From Arenibacter troitsensis (GTDB taxonomy: Bacteria > Bacteroidota > Bacteroidia > Flavobacteriales > Flavobacteriaceae), in NCBI RefSeq assembly GCF_900177645.1, contig NZ_FXAO01000002.1:248001-312000 (forward strand): a stretch of DNA of 64,000 nt, in the 5' to 3' direction. Below, in pieces: positions 8,921-17,496 of this stretch. The stretch's first letter is position 1. Each line of letters begins with the position of its first letter. The translations under genes and the position numbers were made by a program. The notes beneath the pieces were generated by a model that made no database searches, was not told the DNA's origin, and saw only the letters and a list, made by a program, of their open reading frames with translations.

Positions 8921-9517
8921 TCATACAGCCGTAAGCAAGGCATTTTTATCCGCCTCCGTGCTTTGGGTCTGCAATTCCTTTAACTTGTCCCTTAGTTTAT
9001 GTAGCAGCAGTAGCCTTAGCTGCAAGTTCTTTATCAGGGCGGTTATGGTCTGGTCATTGGGACCGATCTCGTTTAATTCGGCATTCAGTTTTTTATATTC
9101 CCCATTCAATTCCTCCAGGCGTTCCATAAAGCTATCGATGAGGGTTTTGTTCCTATCGGAAATTTCCAATTGGGACAATTCCATATTTATACTCACCATA
9201 TAATAATCTTCCACCTTCTTTAAATCCGGAGAAAGGTCACCCAGGGAAATTCCCCTTTCTTCTGGGCCAGGATTGTTTTTTTCAACTATGGTTGTTTCCA
9301 CAGGTTCTGGCTTATTCCAATTCATAAAAATGTAGGTGCCCAAACCAGCCAGAATTATTAACGATGCAGCAATTGTGAACCATGGGTAGGATGGCCTTTT
9401 AGCAACCGGTAGTTCCACTTCCATTCTTTTCAAAAAACGCTGCTCATGCCCATCCTTCATCGTTGGCACAATTTCCTTATCGGAATTCTTGAACATTTCT
9501 CTAAGATCTTGCGACAT
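8921..9517 (-). CDS. Anti-sigma-factor-like membrane protein
   Basis: A 198-residue protein with a short cytoplasmic N-terminal region (residues 1-43), one membrane helix at about 45-65 (FTIAASLIILAGLGTYIF) and a periplasmic part predicted to form helices (about 110-190). No zinc-binding HxxxCxxC motif is present. It overlaps the end of the ECF sigma gene by 17 bases, the classic arrangement for sigma and anti-sigma pairs. It probably holds the sigma factor at the membrane until an envelope signal arrives. The role comes from context and topology, because the sequence itself is not diagnostic. Confidence 0.7.
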   Translation of the reverse strand: MSQDLREMFKNSDKEIVPTMKDGHEQRFLKRMEVELPVAKRPSYPWFTIAASLIILAGLGTYIFMNWNKPEPVETTIVEKNNPGPEERGISLGDLSPDLKKVEDYYMVSINMELSQLEISDRNKTLIDSFMERLEELNGEYKKLNAELNEIGPNDQTITALIKNLQLRLLLLHKLRDKLKELQTQSTEADKNALLTAV

Positions 9518-10043
9518 ACTTATTCGATTTTAAAATTTCCTTTAATTGTCCCTTACCCCTTAATAATCTTGTTCTACAGGTGGTATAACTTATGTTCAGT
9601 ATTTCGGATATCTCGTGGTGATCGTAGCCTTCCACCAAAAACAACTGCAACACATATCTATATTTTTCCGGTAAATTTCCTATAGCCTGTATTACTTCGT
9701 TGACAGTAACGGTATCATCTACCGTCCAATCTTCATCTTCGGCTATATGCATATACCCTTCATTAAGTTCTACAGTAGTTAATTGTTTCGATTTTAAAAA
9801 ATCGATACTCTTGTTCACCACTATCCTTTTTAACCAGGCCCCAAAAGTTACCTCTCCCCTGTATTGACTTATTCTTGAAAATGCCTTGATAAACGATTCC
9901 TGAACTACATCTTCCGCGTCATCTTCATTTTTCAAGAATCGCATGGCAACACAGAACATGCCATGACAATACTGATTGTACAGTTTCAATTGCGCTTTGC
10001 GATCGTTACGTTTACATTGTTCTACAATATCAATTTGAAACAT
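9501..10043 (-). CDS. ECF-type RNA polymerase sigma factor
   Basis: A sigma-70 region 2 is visible (DAEDVVQESFIKAF, about residues 44-57), with region 4 at the C-terminus (LPEKYRYVLQLFLVEG, then a helix-turn-helix with HHEISEILNIS). The frame is open to 10109, but family members begin with MFQ-type sequences, so I choose the ATG at 10043, giving 180 residues. The 22 extra residues upstream do not look conserved. It is followed by an overlapping anti-sigma-like gene and a secreted protein, so it probably controls an envelope response and its own operon. Confidence 0.9.
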   Translation of the reverse strand: MFQIDIVEQCKRNDRKAQLKLYNQYCHGMFCVAMRFLKNEDDAEDVVQESFIKAFSRISQYRGEVTFGAWLKRIVVNKSIDFLKSKQLTTVELNEGYMHIAEDEDWTVDDTVTVNEVIQAIGNLPEKYRYVLQLFLVEGYDHHEISEILNISYTTCRTRLLRGKGQLKEILKSNKYVARS

Positions 10044-10185
10044 TTTGGCCAGTTTCTTTGGTTGATGGGAGGGTAAGTTGCCATTAAAATCACGCCCGTT
10101 AAATCCCAATTACCTAAAGGACGATGAAATGATTGTAATGTTGCAAAAAATAGTATTTTTATCTTAAATCCTAAAAACAACCATC

Positions 10186-11094
10186 TTGAATCAAGTTACA
10201 ATTAAAAATAATTTCATTACCCTGACCGTATTGGACTATGGGGCCATCATCCAAAAATTGATATTAAAAAATAAGGACGGGGTGGATACCAATGTAGTAG
10301 TGGGATTGGAGGAACCCGAAAAATATTTAATGGACAATAAGTCTCTTGGAGCGTGTATAGGTCGTTATGCCGGAAGAATATCCAAAGGTGGATTTCATAT
10401 CAATAACGTGCACTATCCCATATTTTCCAAGGATGGAGTTCATCTCCACGGCGGACAAAAAGGTTTTGGAAAGAGGTATTGGACCATAGAGCAGGTACAT
10501 GATGGCGAAAGCCCATTTGTAAAACTAACGTACCTAAGTCAGGACATGGAAGAGGGTTATCCTGGTAATCTAAAATGCACAGTAACCTATAAACTGGTAG
10601 GGCCATCCCTATTCATAATACATGAAGCCACCACTGACAAGGCCACACCAGTAAATCTGACCAACCACTCCTATTTTAATTTGGATGGAGAAGAAACCAT
10701 AGACCATTGGAACCTAAGGTTGTCTTGCCCGGAATACTTGGAAACAGATGCCAAATTACTGCCTACCGGAAAAATACTTTCCGTAAAAAATTCGAAATAT
10801 GATTTCTTGGAAATAAAAAAGATAGGCCAAGTGCGTTTGGACACCCCGTTTGTGATGGACCCCAGTCTAAAAAATGGTACCGTACTGACATCCGACAAAT
10901 CAGGTTTATCTATGGAAGTAGTAACCAACCAACCGGGAGTGGTAGTCTATACGCCACCCGCTTTTGCCGCCATCTGTTTTGAAACCCAAAATTTCCCGGA
11001 TGCACCCAACCAGCCCCACTTTCCCAATAGCATTCTACAGCCTGGCAAAACGTATTTAAATGAAACTGAGTTTAGGTTTAGTTTCGTAAATTAG
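10186..11094 (+). CDS. galM: Aldose 1-epimerase (galactose mutarotase family)
   Basis: Interconverts alpha and beta anomers of aldoses in the cytoplasm. The family signature is present: GRYAGRIS and HLHGG in the N-terminal half, NLTNHSYFNL with the catalytic histidine, and CFETQNFPDAPN with the catalytic glutamate near the C-terminus. The length of 302 residues is short for GalM but within the range of compact members. The start is TTG at 10186, since no in-frame ATG occurs before conserved sequence. There is no signal peptide. It is followed after 28 bases by a DUF2911 gene. Confidence 0.9.
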   Translation: MNQVTIKNNFITLTVLDYGAIIQKLILKNKDGVDTNVVVGLEEPEKYLMDNKSLGACIGRYAGRISKGGFHINNVHYPIFSKDGVHLHGGQKGFGKRYWTIEQVHDGESPFVKLTYLSQDMEEGYPGNLKCTVTYKLVGPSLFIIHEATTDKATPVNLTNHSYFNLDGEETIDHWNLRLSCPEYLETDAKLLPTGKILSVKNSKYDFLEIKKIGQVRLDTPFVMDPSLKNGTVLTSDKSGLSMEVVTNQPGVVVYTPPAFAAICFETQNFPDAPNQPHFPNSILQPGKTYLNETEFRFSFVN

Positions 11095-11122
11095 AACAAT
11101 TAACTAAATAAAATCCAAGGAA

Positions 11123-11683
11123 ATGAAGTTTATTAAATGGTTACTGGTAGTCATCGTAGTGTTGGTATTGGCCTTCTTTTTGTTCGGAAAATCCTATTTA
11201 AGGGAGCAAACCAAAAAAAATAGCCCAGAGAAAACTGCTACCTATACCAAAAATGGAATGGACCTTACTGTAAAATACAGTAGTCCTTTTAAGAAGGATC
11301 GAGTTATTTTTGGCGAATTGGTACCCTATGATGTGGTTTGGAGAACCGGTGCCAACGAACCTACCACCTTTACCACAGCCAGCAACATCAACATTGGAGG
11401 CAAAAGCCTTCCCGCCGGTAGTTATTCTTTTTGGACAATACCCGGCAAAGACAGCTGGAGCTTTATTTTTAATAGTGAAATTCCCGACTGGGGCGTAACT
11501 ATATTAAGTGGCGGAAAAGAAACTACTAGAAATGTAGACGCAGATGTAGTACAAATAAATGCCATACCACAGAAATTGTCCAAATCCATTGAAAGTCTTT
11601 CCATAGATTTCGAAGAAAACGACCAGCTTTACCTGAGCCTTGCCTGGGATAAAACAAAGGTTAGCGTTCCTATTAACAAATAA
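11123..11683 (+). CDS. DUF2911 family membrane-anchored protein
   Basis: One N-terminal membrane helix (residues 5-21) anchors a DUF2911 domain at about residues 45-180, recognisable by VPYDVVWRTGANEPT, LPAGSYSFWTIPG and the closing LAWDKTKVSVPI. The domain is widespread in Bacteroidota and its biochemical role is unknown. It lies between galM and the MeaB gene, with only two bases to the latter, so it is probably co-transcribed. Confidence 0.85.
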   Translation: MKFIKWLLVVIVVLVLAFFLFGKSYLREQTKKNSPEKTATYTKNGMDLTVKYSSPFKKDRVIFGELVPYDVVWRTGANEPTTFTTASNINIGGKSLPAGSYSFWTIPGKDSWSFIFNSEIPDWGVTILSGGKETTRNVDADVVQINAIPQKLSKSIESLSIDFEENDQLYLSLAWDKTKVSVPINK

Positions 11684-11685
11684 GT

Positions 11686-12726
11686 TTGGCCTCAAAAAAA
11701 AATACGGACAAAAATCATAATTCTAAAACAAAAGCTTTTAGAAAAAAAGATCCGTCCACAACGGAATTGATCGATGGTATTTTAAACGGTGACATAGCCA
11801 CCTTGGCTAGGGCTATTACATTGATTGAAAGTACCAAAAGTGAACATTTTCAAAAATCCAATGATATCATCAACCAATGCCTGCCCCATAGTGGCAAGAG
11901 CATACGCATTGGAATAACGGGAGTTCCCGGGGTAGGTAAAAGTACCTTTATCGAAACTTTTGGCTCCTACCTTACTGCCATGGGAAAAAAAGTGGCCGTA
12001 CTGGCGGTAGATCCTACCAGCACCATTAGCAAGGGAAGTATTTTGGGGGACAAGACCAGAATGCAGGAATTGGTAAAGGATAAGAATGCCTATATCCGTC
12101 CTTCCCCTACCGGACATTCTTTGGGAGGAGTTGCTAGAAAAACCCGTGAAACCATTATCCTTTGCGAAGCGGCCGGCTTCGATACCATTTTAGTGGAAAC
12201 TGTTGGTGTGGGTCAAAGTGAAACCGCAGTGCATGGGATGGTAGATTTCTTTCTATTATTGAAATTGGCCGGTGCCGGGGATGAACTTCAGGGCATTAAA
12301 AGAGGCATCATGGAAATGGCGGATGCCATTGTCATCAACAAAGCGGATGGCAACAACATTGAACAGGCCAACTTGGCCAAAGTTGAGTTTTCAAAAGCAG
12401 TACACCTCTTTACCCCCAAAGATAATGGTTGGAGCCCTAAAGTGCTTAGCTGTTCTGCTACCCAAAAAACTGGGATATCGGAAATCTGGGAAGTTATTAA
12501 AACCTACATAGACGATAAACCAGGCTTGGATGGTATAATCGCAAATAGGAGAACACAAAACAAATACTGGCTACTACAGACCATTGAAGACCGACTAAAG
12601 CAACAATTTTATGAAAACAAAAACATAAAAAACAATCTGGATAAAATGATACAATTGGTTGTAGATGGTGAGATTTCCCCTTTCAACGCCGCTGAAAAAC
12701 TATTAATACTAGCCAAGGATCCCTAA
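11686..12726 (+). CDS. meaB: MeaB/ArgK-type GTPase, methylmalonyl-CoA mutase chaperone
   Basis: A G3E-family P-loop GTPase. Walker A GVPGVGKST is at residues 79-87, a switch segment is LVETVGVGQSE, and the G4 motif NKAD follows. A C-terminal helical dimerisation arm has the form typical of MeaB. It guards cobalamin loading of methylmalonyl-CoA mutase in the cytoplasm. The mutase genes are not in this window. The start is TTG at 11686, two bases after the preceding stop. A Lys/Asn-rich N-terminus of about 20 residues looks poorly conserved. Confidence 0.92.
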   Translation: MASKKNTDKNHNSKTKAFRKKDPSTTELIDGILNGDIATLARAITLIESTKSEHFQKSNDIINQCLPHSGKSIRIGITGVPGVGKSTFIETFGSYLTAMGKKVAVLAVDPTSTISKGSILGDKTRMQELVKDKNAYIRPSPTGHSLGGVARKTRETIILCEAAGFDTILVETVGVGQSETAVHGMVDFFLLLKLAGAGDELQGIKRGIMEMADAIVINKADGNNIEQANLAKVEFSKAVHLFTPKDNGWSPKVLSCSATQKTGISEIWEVIKTYIDDKPGLDGIIANRRTQNKYWLLQTIEDRLKQQFYENKNIKNNLDKMIQLVVDGEISPFNAAEKLLILAKDP

Positions 12727-12923
12727 GCCCTAGTAATTTTTTGCACCATGCCCTCTAAGAATAATCTCGGAGGGAATTGGTAATTCCTAGATTACAAATA
12801 TTTTGAAACCATTCCAATTACACCTCCGCCATAAGATGTACGTACCAATTCCATATAGGTTGACAAAGTTGATTATCTTTGGCCCTAAATTGTATTATTC
12901 AAAAGCATTCACCCTTGCATAAA

Positions 12924-13637
12924 ATGAATTACGAATTCACCATAATTATACCGGTCTACAATGAGGAAGATAATTTGGAACGTGTTGAAAAGGAGCTTAA
13001 GGACTATATGGCCATATGTACAAAAAAGGCCAAGGTATTATTCGTAAATGACGGTTCCAAAGATAGGAGCCAACAATTGATAGAAGCTATCTGCCAGAGA
13101 AACGAAAATTTTAGTTTTGTAAAATTTGCCCAAAACAAAGGCCTGAGTGCGGCTATCAAAGCAGGTTTCGACTATGCCGATACTCCTTTGGTAGGTTATA
13201 TAGATTCCGATCTACAGACCTCCCCTGAAGATTTTAACCTTCTTTTGGAACATATAGATAAATACGATCTGGTAACCGGTGTAAGGGCAGACAGGAAGGA
13301 TTCCTTCGTCAAGAATGCCTCTTCCACTATCGCCAATGGCATACGCCGCGCTTTTACTCATGACGGTATGGACGATACAGGCTGTCCGTTAAAGGTTATA
13401 AAAACGGATTACGCCAAAAGAATACCCATGTTTAAAGGTTTGCACAGATTTTTGCCTGCCATGATCCTATTGCAAAATGGAAGCATTGTGCAAATTCCAA
13501 TTCGCCATTTTCCACGAATGGCTGGAACTGCAAAGTTTGGTCTATGGAACAGATTATTGGGACCACTCATGGATTGTTTTGCCTATTTGTGGATGAAAAA
13601 AAAATACATTAACTACCAGGTGGATAAAATAGGGTAA
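12924..13637 (+). CDS. GT2 glycosyltransferase, polyprenyl-phosphate sugar synthase type
   Basis: A GT-A fold enzyme with the nucleotide-binding segment IIIPVYNEEDN (residues 7-17), FVNDGSKDRS, and the metal-binding DSD motif in YIDSDLQTSP. The pattern is that of dolichyl/undecaprenyl-phosphate sugar synthases (DPM1, ArnC, GtrB), but without the C-terminal membrane helices of ArnC or GtrB. The start is the ATG at 12924, since upstream codons are not conserved. The stop abuts the ATG of the LAB_N gene at 13638. It most likely charges a lipid carrier with a sugar on the cytoplasmic face for the ArnT-like enzyme two genes on. Confidence 0.88.
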   Translation: MNYEFTIIIPVYNEEDNLERVEKELKDYMAICTKKAKVLFVNDGSKDRSQQLIEAICQRNENFSFVKFAQNKGLSAAIKAGFDYADTPLVGYIDSDLQTSPEDFNLLLEHIDKYDLVTGVRADRKDSFVKNASSTIANGIRRAFTHDGMDDTGCPLKVIKTDYAKRIPMFKGLHRFLPAMILLQNGSIVQIPIRHFPRMAGTAKFGLWNRLLGPLMDCFAYLWMKKKYINYQVDKIG

Positions 13638-14276
13638 ATGGCAGATTGGATGGTTTATGCAATTGGCTTTATTGCCCAGCTTCTATTTTCCAGTAGAATG
13701 GTGGTACAATGGGTCATATCGGAAAAGAACAAAAGAGTACTTACCCCTAGACTATTTTGGCAGCTAAGTTTATTGGCTTCATTTCTATTATTTGTGTACG
13801 GGTGGTTAAGAGACGATTTTGCCATAATGTTGGGACAGGCCATTACCTATTTTATATATATCCGAAATATCCAATTACAGGGTGAATGGACTAAATTGCC
13901 AAGGGCCTTCAGGGTTTTTCTATGGGTTTTTCCCGTAATAATTATTGTATACGGGTATAACAACAATGCCTACGATTTAAGGCAATTCTTCAACAATGAA
14001 AACATTCCCATCTGGTTACTTTTATTGGGTAGTATAGCACAGGTTATTTTCACCTTCAGGTTTGTATACCAATGGATATATTCCGAGAAAAAGAAAACCT
14101 CAAGCCTTCCCTTCGGTTTTTGGTTACTAAGTTTAATTGGGGCCTCCCTAATTCTTACCTACGCCATTTTTAGGAAGGACCCGGTACTTTTTGCTGGCCA
14201 TTCACTGGGGATGATCGTTTATTTAAGAAATATGTTTATCCTTAAAAATGAAGAACATGAGGTGGTTGAAAAATAA
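13638..14276 (+). CDS. Membrane protein with two LAB_N domains
   Basis: About six membrane helices in 212 residues. Two copies of the LAB_N domain (the N-terminal domain of some LpxB proteins, related to PQ-loop families) are at residues 12-78 and 133-199. The pairs AQLLFSSRMVVQW / AQVIFTFRFVYQW and ITYFIYIRN / LGMIVYLRN show the internal duplication. There is no gap to the GT2 gene, and the 3' end overlaps the GT-C gene by 29 bases. In analogous cassettes (ArnC-ArnEF-ArnT, GtrB-GtrA) the middle membrane protein moves the lipid-linked sugar across the membrane, so a flippase role is inferred here. Confidence 0.82.
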   Translation: MADWMVYAIGFIAQLLFSSRMVVQWVISEKNKRVLTPRLFWQLSLLASFLLFVYGWLRDDFAIMLGQAITYFIYIRNIQLQGEWTKLPRAFRVFLWVFPVIIIVYGYNNNAYDLRQFFNNENIPIWLLLLGSIAQVIFTFRFVYQWIYSEKKKTSSLPFGFWLLSLIGASLILTYAIFRKDPVLFAGHSLGMIVYLRNMFILKNEEHEVVEK

Positions 14277-15900
14277 TCCTATAACCCTGATCTTCTTGGC
14301 GGGCCTCTCCATTTTTTTATTTCATTTAGACGTTATCCCGGTCACAATCATGGAGGCCAGAAATTTTATTACGGCAAGGGAAATGATTACGGAAGGAAAC
14401 TGGTTGCTGACTACAATGAACGACCTCCCAAGATATGAGAAACCCCCCTTACCAAGTTGGATCACTGCCCTTTTTGGATTTATTTTTGGTTTGGACAACG
14501 TAGCCACACTTCGCATGCCAACAATGTTAATGGCCATAGTTTTAGGATATGTGGGATATTTGTTTTCCTTAAAAATACTCCACAATAAATTACACGCACT
14601 CATAAATGCCCTTATATTATTGAGTTCGTTCTACATTATTGCAATTACGATTGAAGCACCATGGGATATCTATACCCACGGATTTATGTTGACCGCCATC
14701 TATTTTTTATATAGTTTTTTTAATCATGCGGACAACAAATGGAAAAACAGTTTACTTGCCGGATTATTTATAGGCCTGTCCTTTATGAGCAAAGGACCAG
14801 TTTCACTATATGCCCTTCTCCTGCCCTTTCTCATGGCCTATGGATTTGCACATAAATATAAAGGCTTTGGTACTGACAGGAAATTTTTCCCCTTATTGGT
14901 CATGACCCTCTTGGCTACGGTTATTGGCGTATGGTGGTTCCTATACGTGCGACTTGCCGACCCTAATGCCTTTTTGGCAATCACCAAAAAAGAAACAGCC
15001 AATTGGTCTAGTTATAATGTGCGCCCCATCTATTATTATTGGAGCTTTTTTATACAAAGCGGCATATGGACCATTCCCGCCTTGTTAAGTCTAATGTATC
15101 CATATCTTAAGAATAAGGTAAGTGATAAAAAGATATACCGCCTTACCTTTCTATGGACTATATTTTCGGTAATTCTACTTTCTATCATTCCCGAAAAAAA
15201 GACTAGATATCTTGTTCCTGTACTAATTCCCCTAGCCCTCAACACTGGCTTTTATTTGGAATATATCATTAACCATTTTAAAAGTTCGCTAAGCCCAAAA
15301 GAGAAAATACCGGTATATTTTCATTTTTCCTTAATAGGATGTATCGGAATAGCCTATCCAATTATCGCCTATTTTCTTCTAAAAGATGGTTTGAGTGGTC
15401 TATGGGGCTACTATGTGCTGTCCTCCCTTGCTCTTTTTGCTATTGGAATATTGATTTTTTTACGACTTAAAAAGCAACAACTTTTTAGCTGCTTTATACT
15501 TACTATTGCCTTGATAGCTGCTATAAAATTATTGGCTGTGCCCTTGGCGGGAGCAATGGAGAAAAATACTGGCTACAGAAGTATTTCAGACTTAAGGCGC
15601 ACTATGCAGGAAGAGGGACTAAAAATCTATTGCTTTGGTGAAATTGCCCCTGAAATGATCTGGGACTATGGTTCAGCGATTCCCGTACTTAAAGGAGAAG
15701 AGGAAATCTCAATTCCAGAAGGGAAAAAGTTTGGGGTACTGGTAATTCCAGCAGATGAAAATGAATTTAAACGTATCTTTGATCCCGAATATAGCTATAC
15801 CTTAAATAACGTATACGATCTAAATTATAATGCCAACCCAGGAACCAAAGGACATAAGGACCGTTTGTTAAGTAAATTATATATAGTTCAAAAACGATGA
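14248..15900 (+). CDS. ArnT-like GT-C glycosyltransferase
   Basis: A 550-residue polytopic protein with some 12 membrane helices. The first periplasmic loop contains EAR (36-38) followed by RYEKPPLPSW (62-71), the pattern of the PMT/ArnT family, which transfers sugars from lipid carriers to lipid A or protein on the periplasmic side. A C-terminal soluble portion (about 455-550) follows. The donor is probably the product of the GT2 gene at 12924. The acceptor is unknown, with lipid A a reasonable guess. It overlaps the LAB_N gene, and its own stop overlaps the start of the next gene at 15897. A second in-frame ATG at 14257 is an alternative start. Confidence 0.88.
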   Translation: MKNMRWLKNNPITLIFLAGLSIFLFHLDVIPVTIMEARNFITAREMITEGNWLLTTMNDLPRYEKPPLPSWITALFGFIFGLDNVATLRMPTMLMAIVLGYVGYLFSLKILHNKLHALINALILLSSFYIIAITIEAPWDIYTHGFMLTAIYFLYSFFNHADNKWKNSLLAGLFIGLSFMSKGPVSLYALLLPFLMAYGFAHKYKGFGTDRKFFPLLVMTLLATVIGVWWFLYVRLADPNAFLAITKKETANWSSYNVRPIYYYWSFFIQSGIWTIPALLSLMYPYLKNKVSDKKIYRLTFLWTIFSVILLSIIPEKKTRYLVPVLIPLALNTGFYLEYIINHFKSSLSPKEKIPVYFHFSLIGCIGIAYPIIAYFLLKDGLSGLWGYYVLSSLALFAIGILIFLRLKKQQLFSCFILTIALIAAIKLLAVPLAGAMEKNTGYRSISDLRRTMQEEGLKIYCFGEIAPEMIWDYGSAIPVLKGEEEISIPEGKKFGVLVIPADENEFKRIFDPEYSYTLNNVYDLNYNANPGTKGHKDRLLSKLYIVQKR

Positions 15901-16589
15901 TGAATATCTTTTCCAAAATTGAAAAAATAGGGTACAGTCTTTTATTGGCCATTGTACTGATCGGCCTTTATTTGGGCCTCAGGGACCACATTTATTTTGA
16001 TGTTAATTATGCCCAAGAAGACGGACCGGTTGAATGGGGTACGGCCATAATGCTATTTGCAATATTCGTACTTTCCCTATACCACTTATTAACTTTGTGG
16101 AATGGCAAAAAAATATTGTGGAAATTGGGAACCTTCCTTTTTGTAATCTTGTTCCTTTTCGCCGCGGGTGAAGAAATATCATGGGGTCAACGAATATTTG
16201 GAGTGGAATCCAGCGAATTTTTTATAGAAAATAACGCCCAGGGCGAAACCAACCTGCATAATCTAGTAGTAGGTGAGAAGAAAATAAACAAAATTATCTT
16301 TAGCCAGTTATTGTTCTTGGTGATGTTTATTTACCTAATTATCACCCCTATCCTCTTCAGAAAATATAAGTGGTTTAAGGATTTGGCCAACAATTTTGCC
16401 GTGCCCATTGTAAAATGGCATCATACCATCGCCTTTGTAGTAGCAACCGTTTTGGTCGCCCTTAATCCGGCCAGTCGAAAATGGGAGGTGTACGAATTGG
16501 CTTTTGGCGCAATCTTTTTCTTGATTTTCCTAGGTCCCCTGAACAGGGAAATTTTTGAACGGAAAGAGCCAAAACAAGATGTGGCATAA
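15897..16589 (+). CDS. Conserved membrane protein of unknown function in the glycosylation cassette
   Basis: About six membrane helices in 230 residues. The most striking segment is AAGEEISWGQRIFG (residues 89-102) at a membrane boundary, followed by NxQGETNLHNL (113-123). These carry buried charges and a His that look like a catalytic or binding site. I recall the EEISWGQR pattern from membrane proteins of unknown function near glycosyltransferases, but I cannot name a characterised member. It overlaps the ArnT-like gene by four bases and closes the operon that begins at 12924, so it probably contributes to the same envelope modification. Confidence 0.7.
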   Translation: MMNIFSKIEKIGYSLLLAIVLIGLYLGLRDHIYFDVNYAQEDGPVEWGTAIMLFAIFVLSLYHLLTLWNGKKILWKLGTFLFVILFLFAAGEEISWGQRIFGVESSEFFIENNAQGETNLHNLVVGEKKINKIIFSQLLFLVMFIYLIITPILFRKYKWFKDLANNFAVPIVKWHHTIAFVVATVLVALNPASRKWEVYELAFGAIFFLIFLGPLNREIFERKEPKQDVA

Positions 16590-16622
16590 GAGCAAAACTC
16601 TAACCAGTTTTGGATGCCAGGA

Positions 16623-17192
16623 TCAAGGATTGTATTTGGAAACGGCCTTTAAAAAAAGCTGCATAAATAATCCTCCCAATAAAATTCCTATAATTATTCC
16701 CGTCAATACGTCCAAGGGAAAATGTACCCCAATATATATCCGGCTATAGGCGACCACCAAGGCCCAAATTATCAAAATCAACCCGATATACTTATACTCT
16801 TTCCGTAATAGGGAGGTAAAGAAAATGGCTACGGCAAAGGAATTGGCGGCATGGGCGGAGAAATAGCCGAATTTTCCACCACAGGAACTTTTCACCAATC
16901 GCATCAATCCATTTATTTCATCATCATGGCAAGGCCTCAACCGTTGCACGCCATACTTGAAAAAATTGGCCAATTGGTCCGTTACCAAAATGAGCAATGC
17001 AATTGCCACCAGGGTCATCAAAAGCCGCTTTAGTCCAAATGCCCTATAGGTTAAAAATGCCAACAAGGCATAAAGGGGAATAGAACTCCATTTATTGGTC
17101 ATAAAAAGCCAAAAACCGTCCCACTTGGCGTTGCCCAAATTATTTAGGAACAAAAACAATTCCTTGTCGTAATGTACCAACTGGTCCAACAT
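16623..17192 (-). CDS. PAP2-family membrane phosphatase
   Basis: Five or six membrane helices with the three phosphatase motifs. KYGVQRLRPC matches KxxxxxxRP, FSAHAANSFA replaces the usual PSGH motif, and SRIYIGVHFPLDV matches SRxxxxxHxxxD. The family removes phosphate from membrane lipids such as undecaprenyl pyrophosphate, phosphatidic acid or lipid A. It is convergent with the glycosylation cassette and could recycle the carrier lipid used there. It lies three bases after the small acidic gene at 17196, so the two form a unit. Confidence 0.9.
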   Translation of the reverse strand: MLDQLVHYDKELFLFLNNLGNAKWDGFWLFMTNKWSSIPLYALLAFLTYRAFGLKRLLMTLVAIALLILVTDQLANFFKYGVQRLRPCHDDEINGLMRLVKSSCGGKFGYFSAHAANSFAVAIFFTSLLRKEYKYIGLILIIWALVVAYSRIYIGVHFPLDVLTGIIIGILLGGLFMQLFLKAVSKYNP

Positions 17193-17195
17193 AGG

Positions 17196-17423
17196 CTATT
17201 CTTCGTAACGAGAAATTTCCCGGTCATAGAAAGCCGTAGCCTGTTCAATTAAATTCTCGGCTTCAGCCTCCAGCTCCTTTTCGTCCTCTGCGGTAAAATC
17301 CTCCAACCACTCCACCTCATCATTCTCCAGATTAATAATAAATCTAGGATATTCCGTATGTACCACAAAAATTGCCGTTGGGTAATCCGTATTGTCTCCT
17401 AGTAAAAATTTTGGAAATTCCAT
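17196..17423 (-). CDS. Small acidic conserved protein
   Basis: 75 residues, soluble, strongly acidic in the second half (EAEAENLIEQA), with a compact beta-rich N-terminal part. I do not recognise a named family. It lies directly upstream of the PAP2 gene in the same direction. Cytoplasmic, function unknown. Confidence 0.65.
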   Translation of the reverse strand: MEFPKFLLGDNTDYPTAIFVVHTEYPRFIINLENDEVEWLEDFTAEDEKELEAEAENLIEQATAFYDREISRYEE

Positions 17424-17496
17424 AATTCAACTTTTTATATAATTATCAATATCCCCAACACTTTTCCTCTATCGGGGGTAAGGACTTGTCTTAGTT

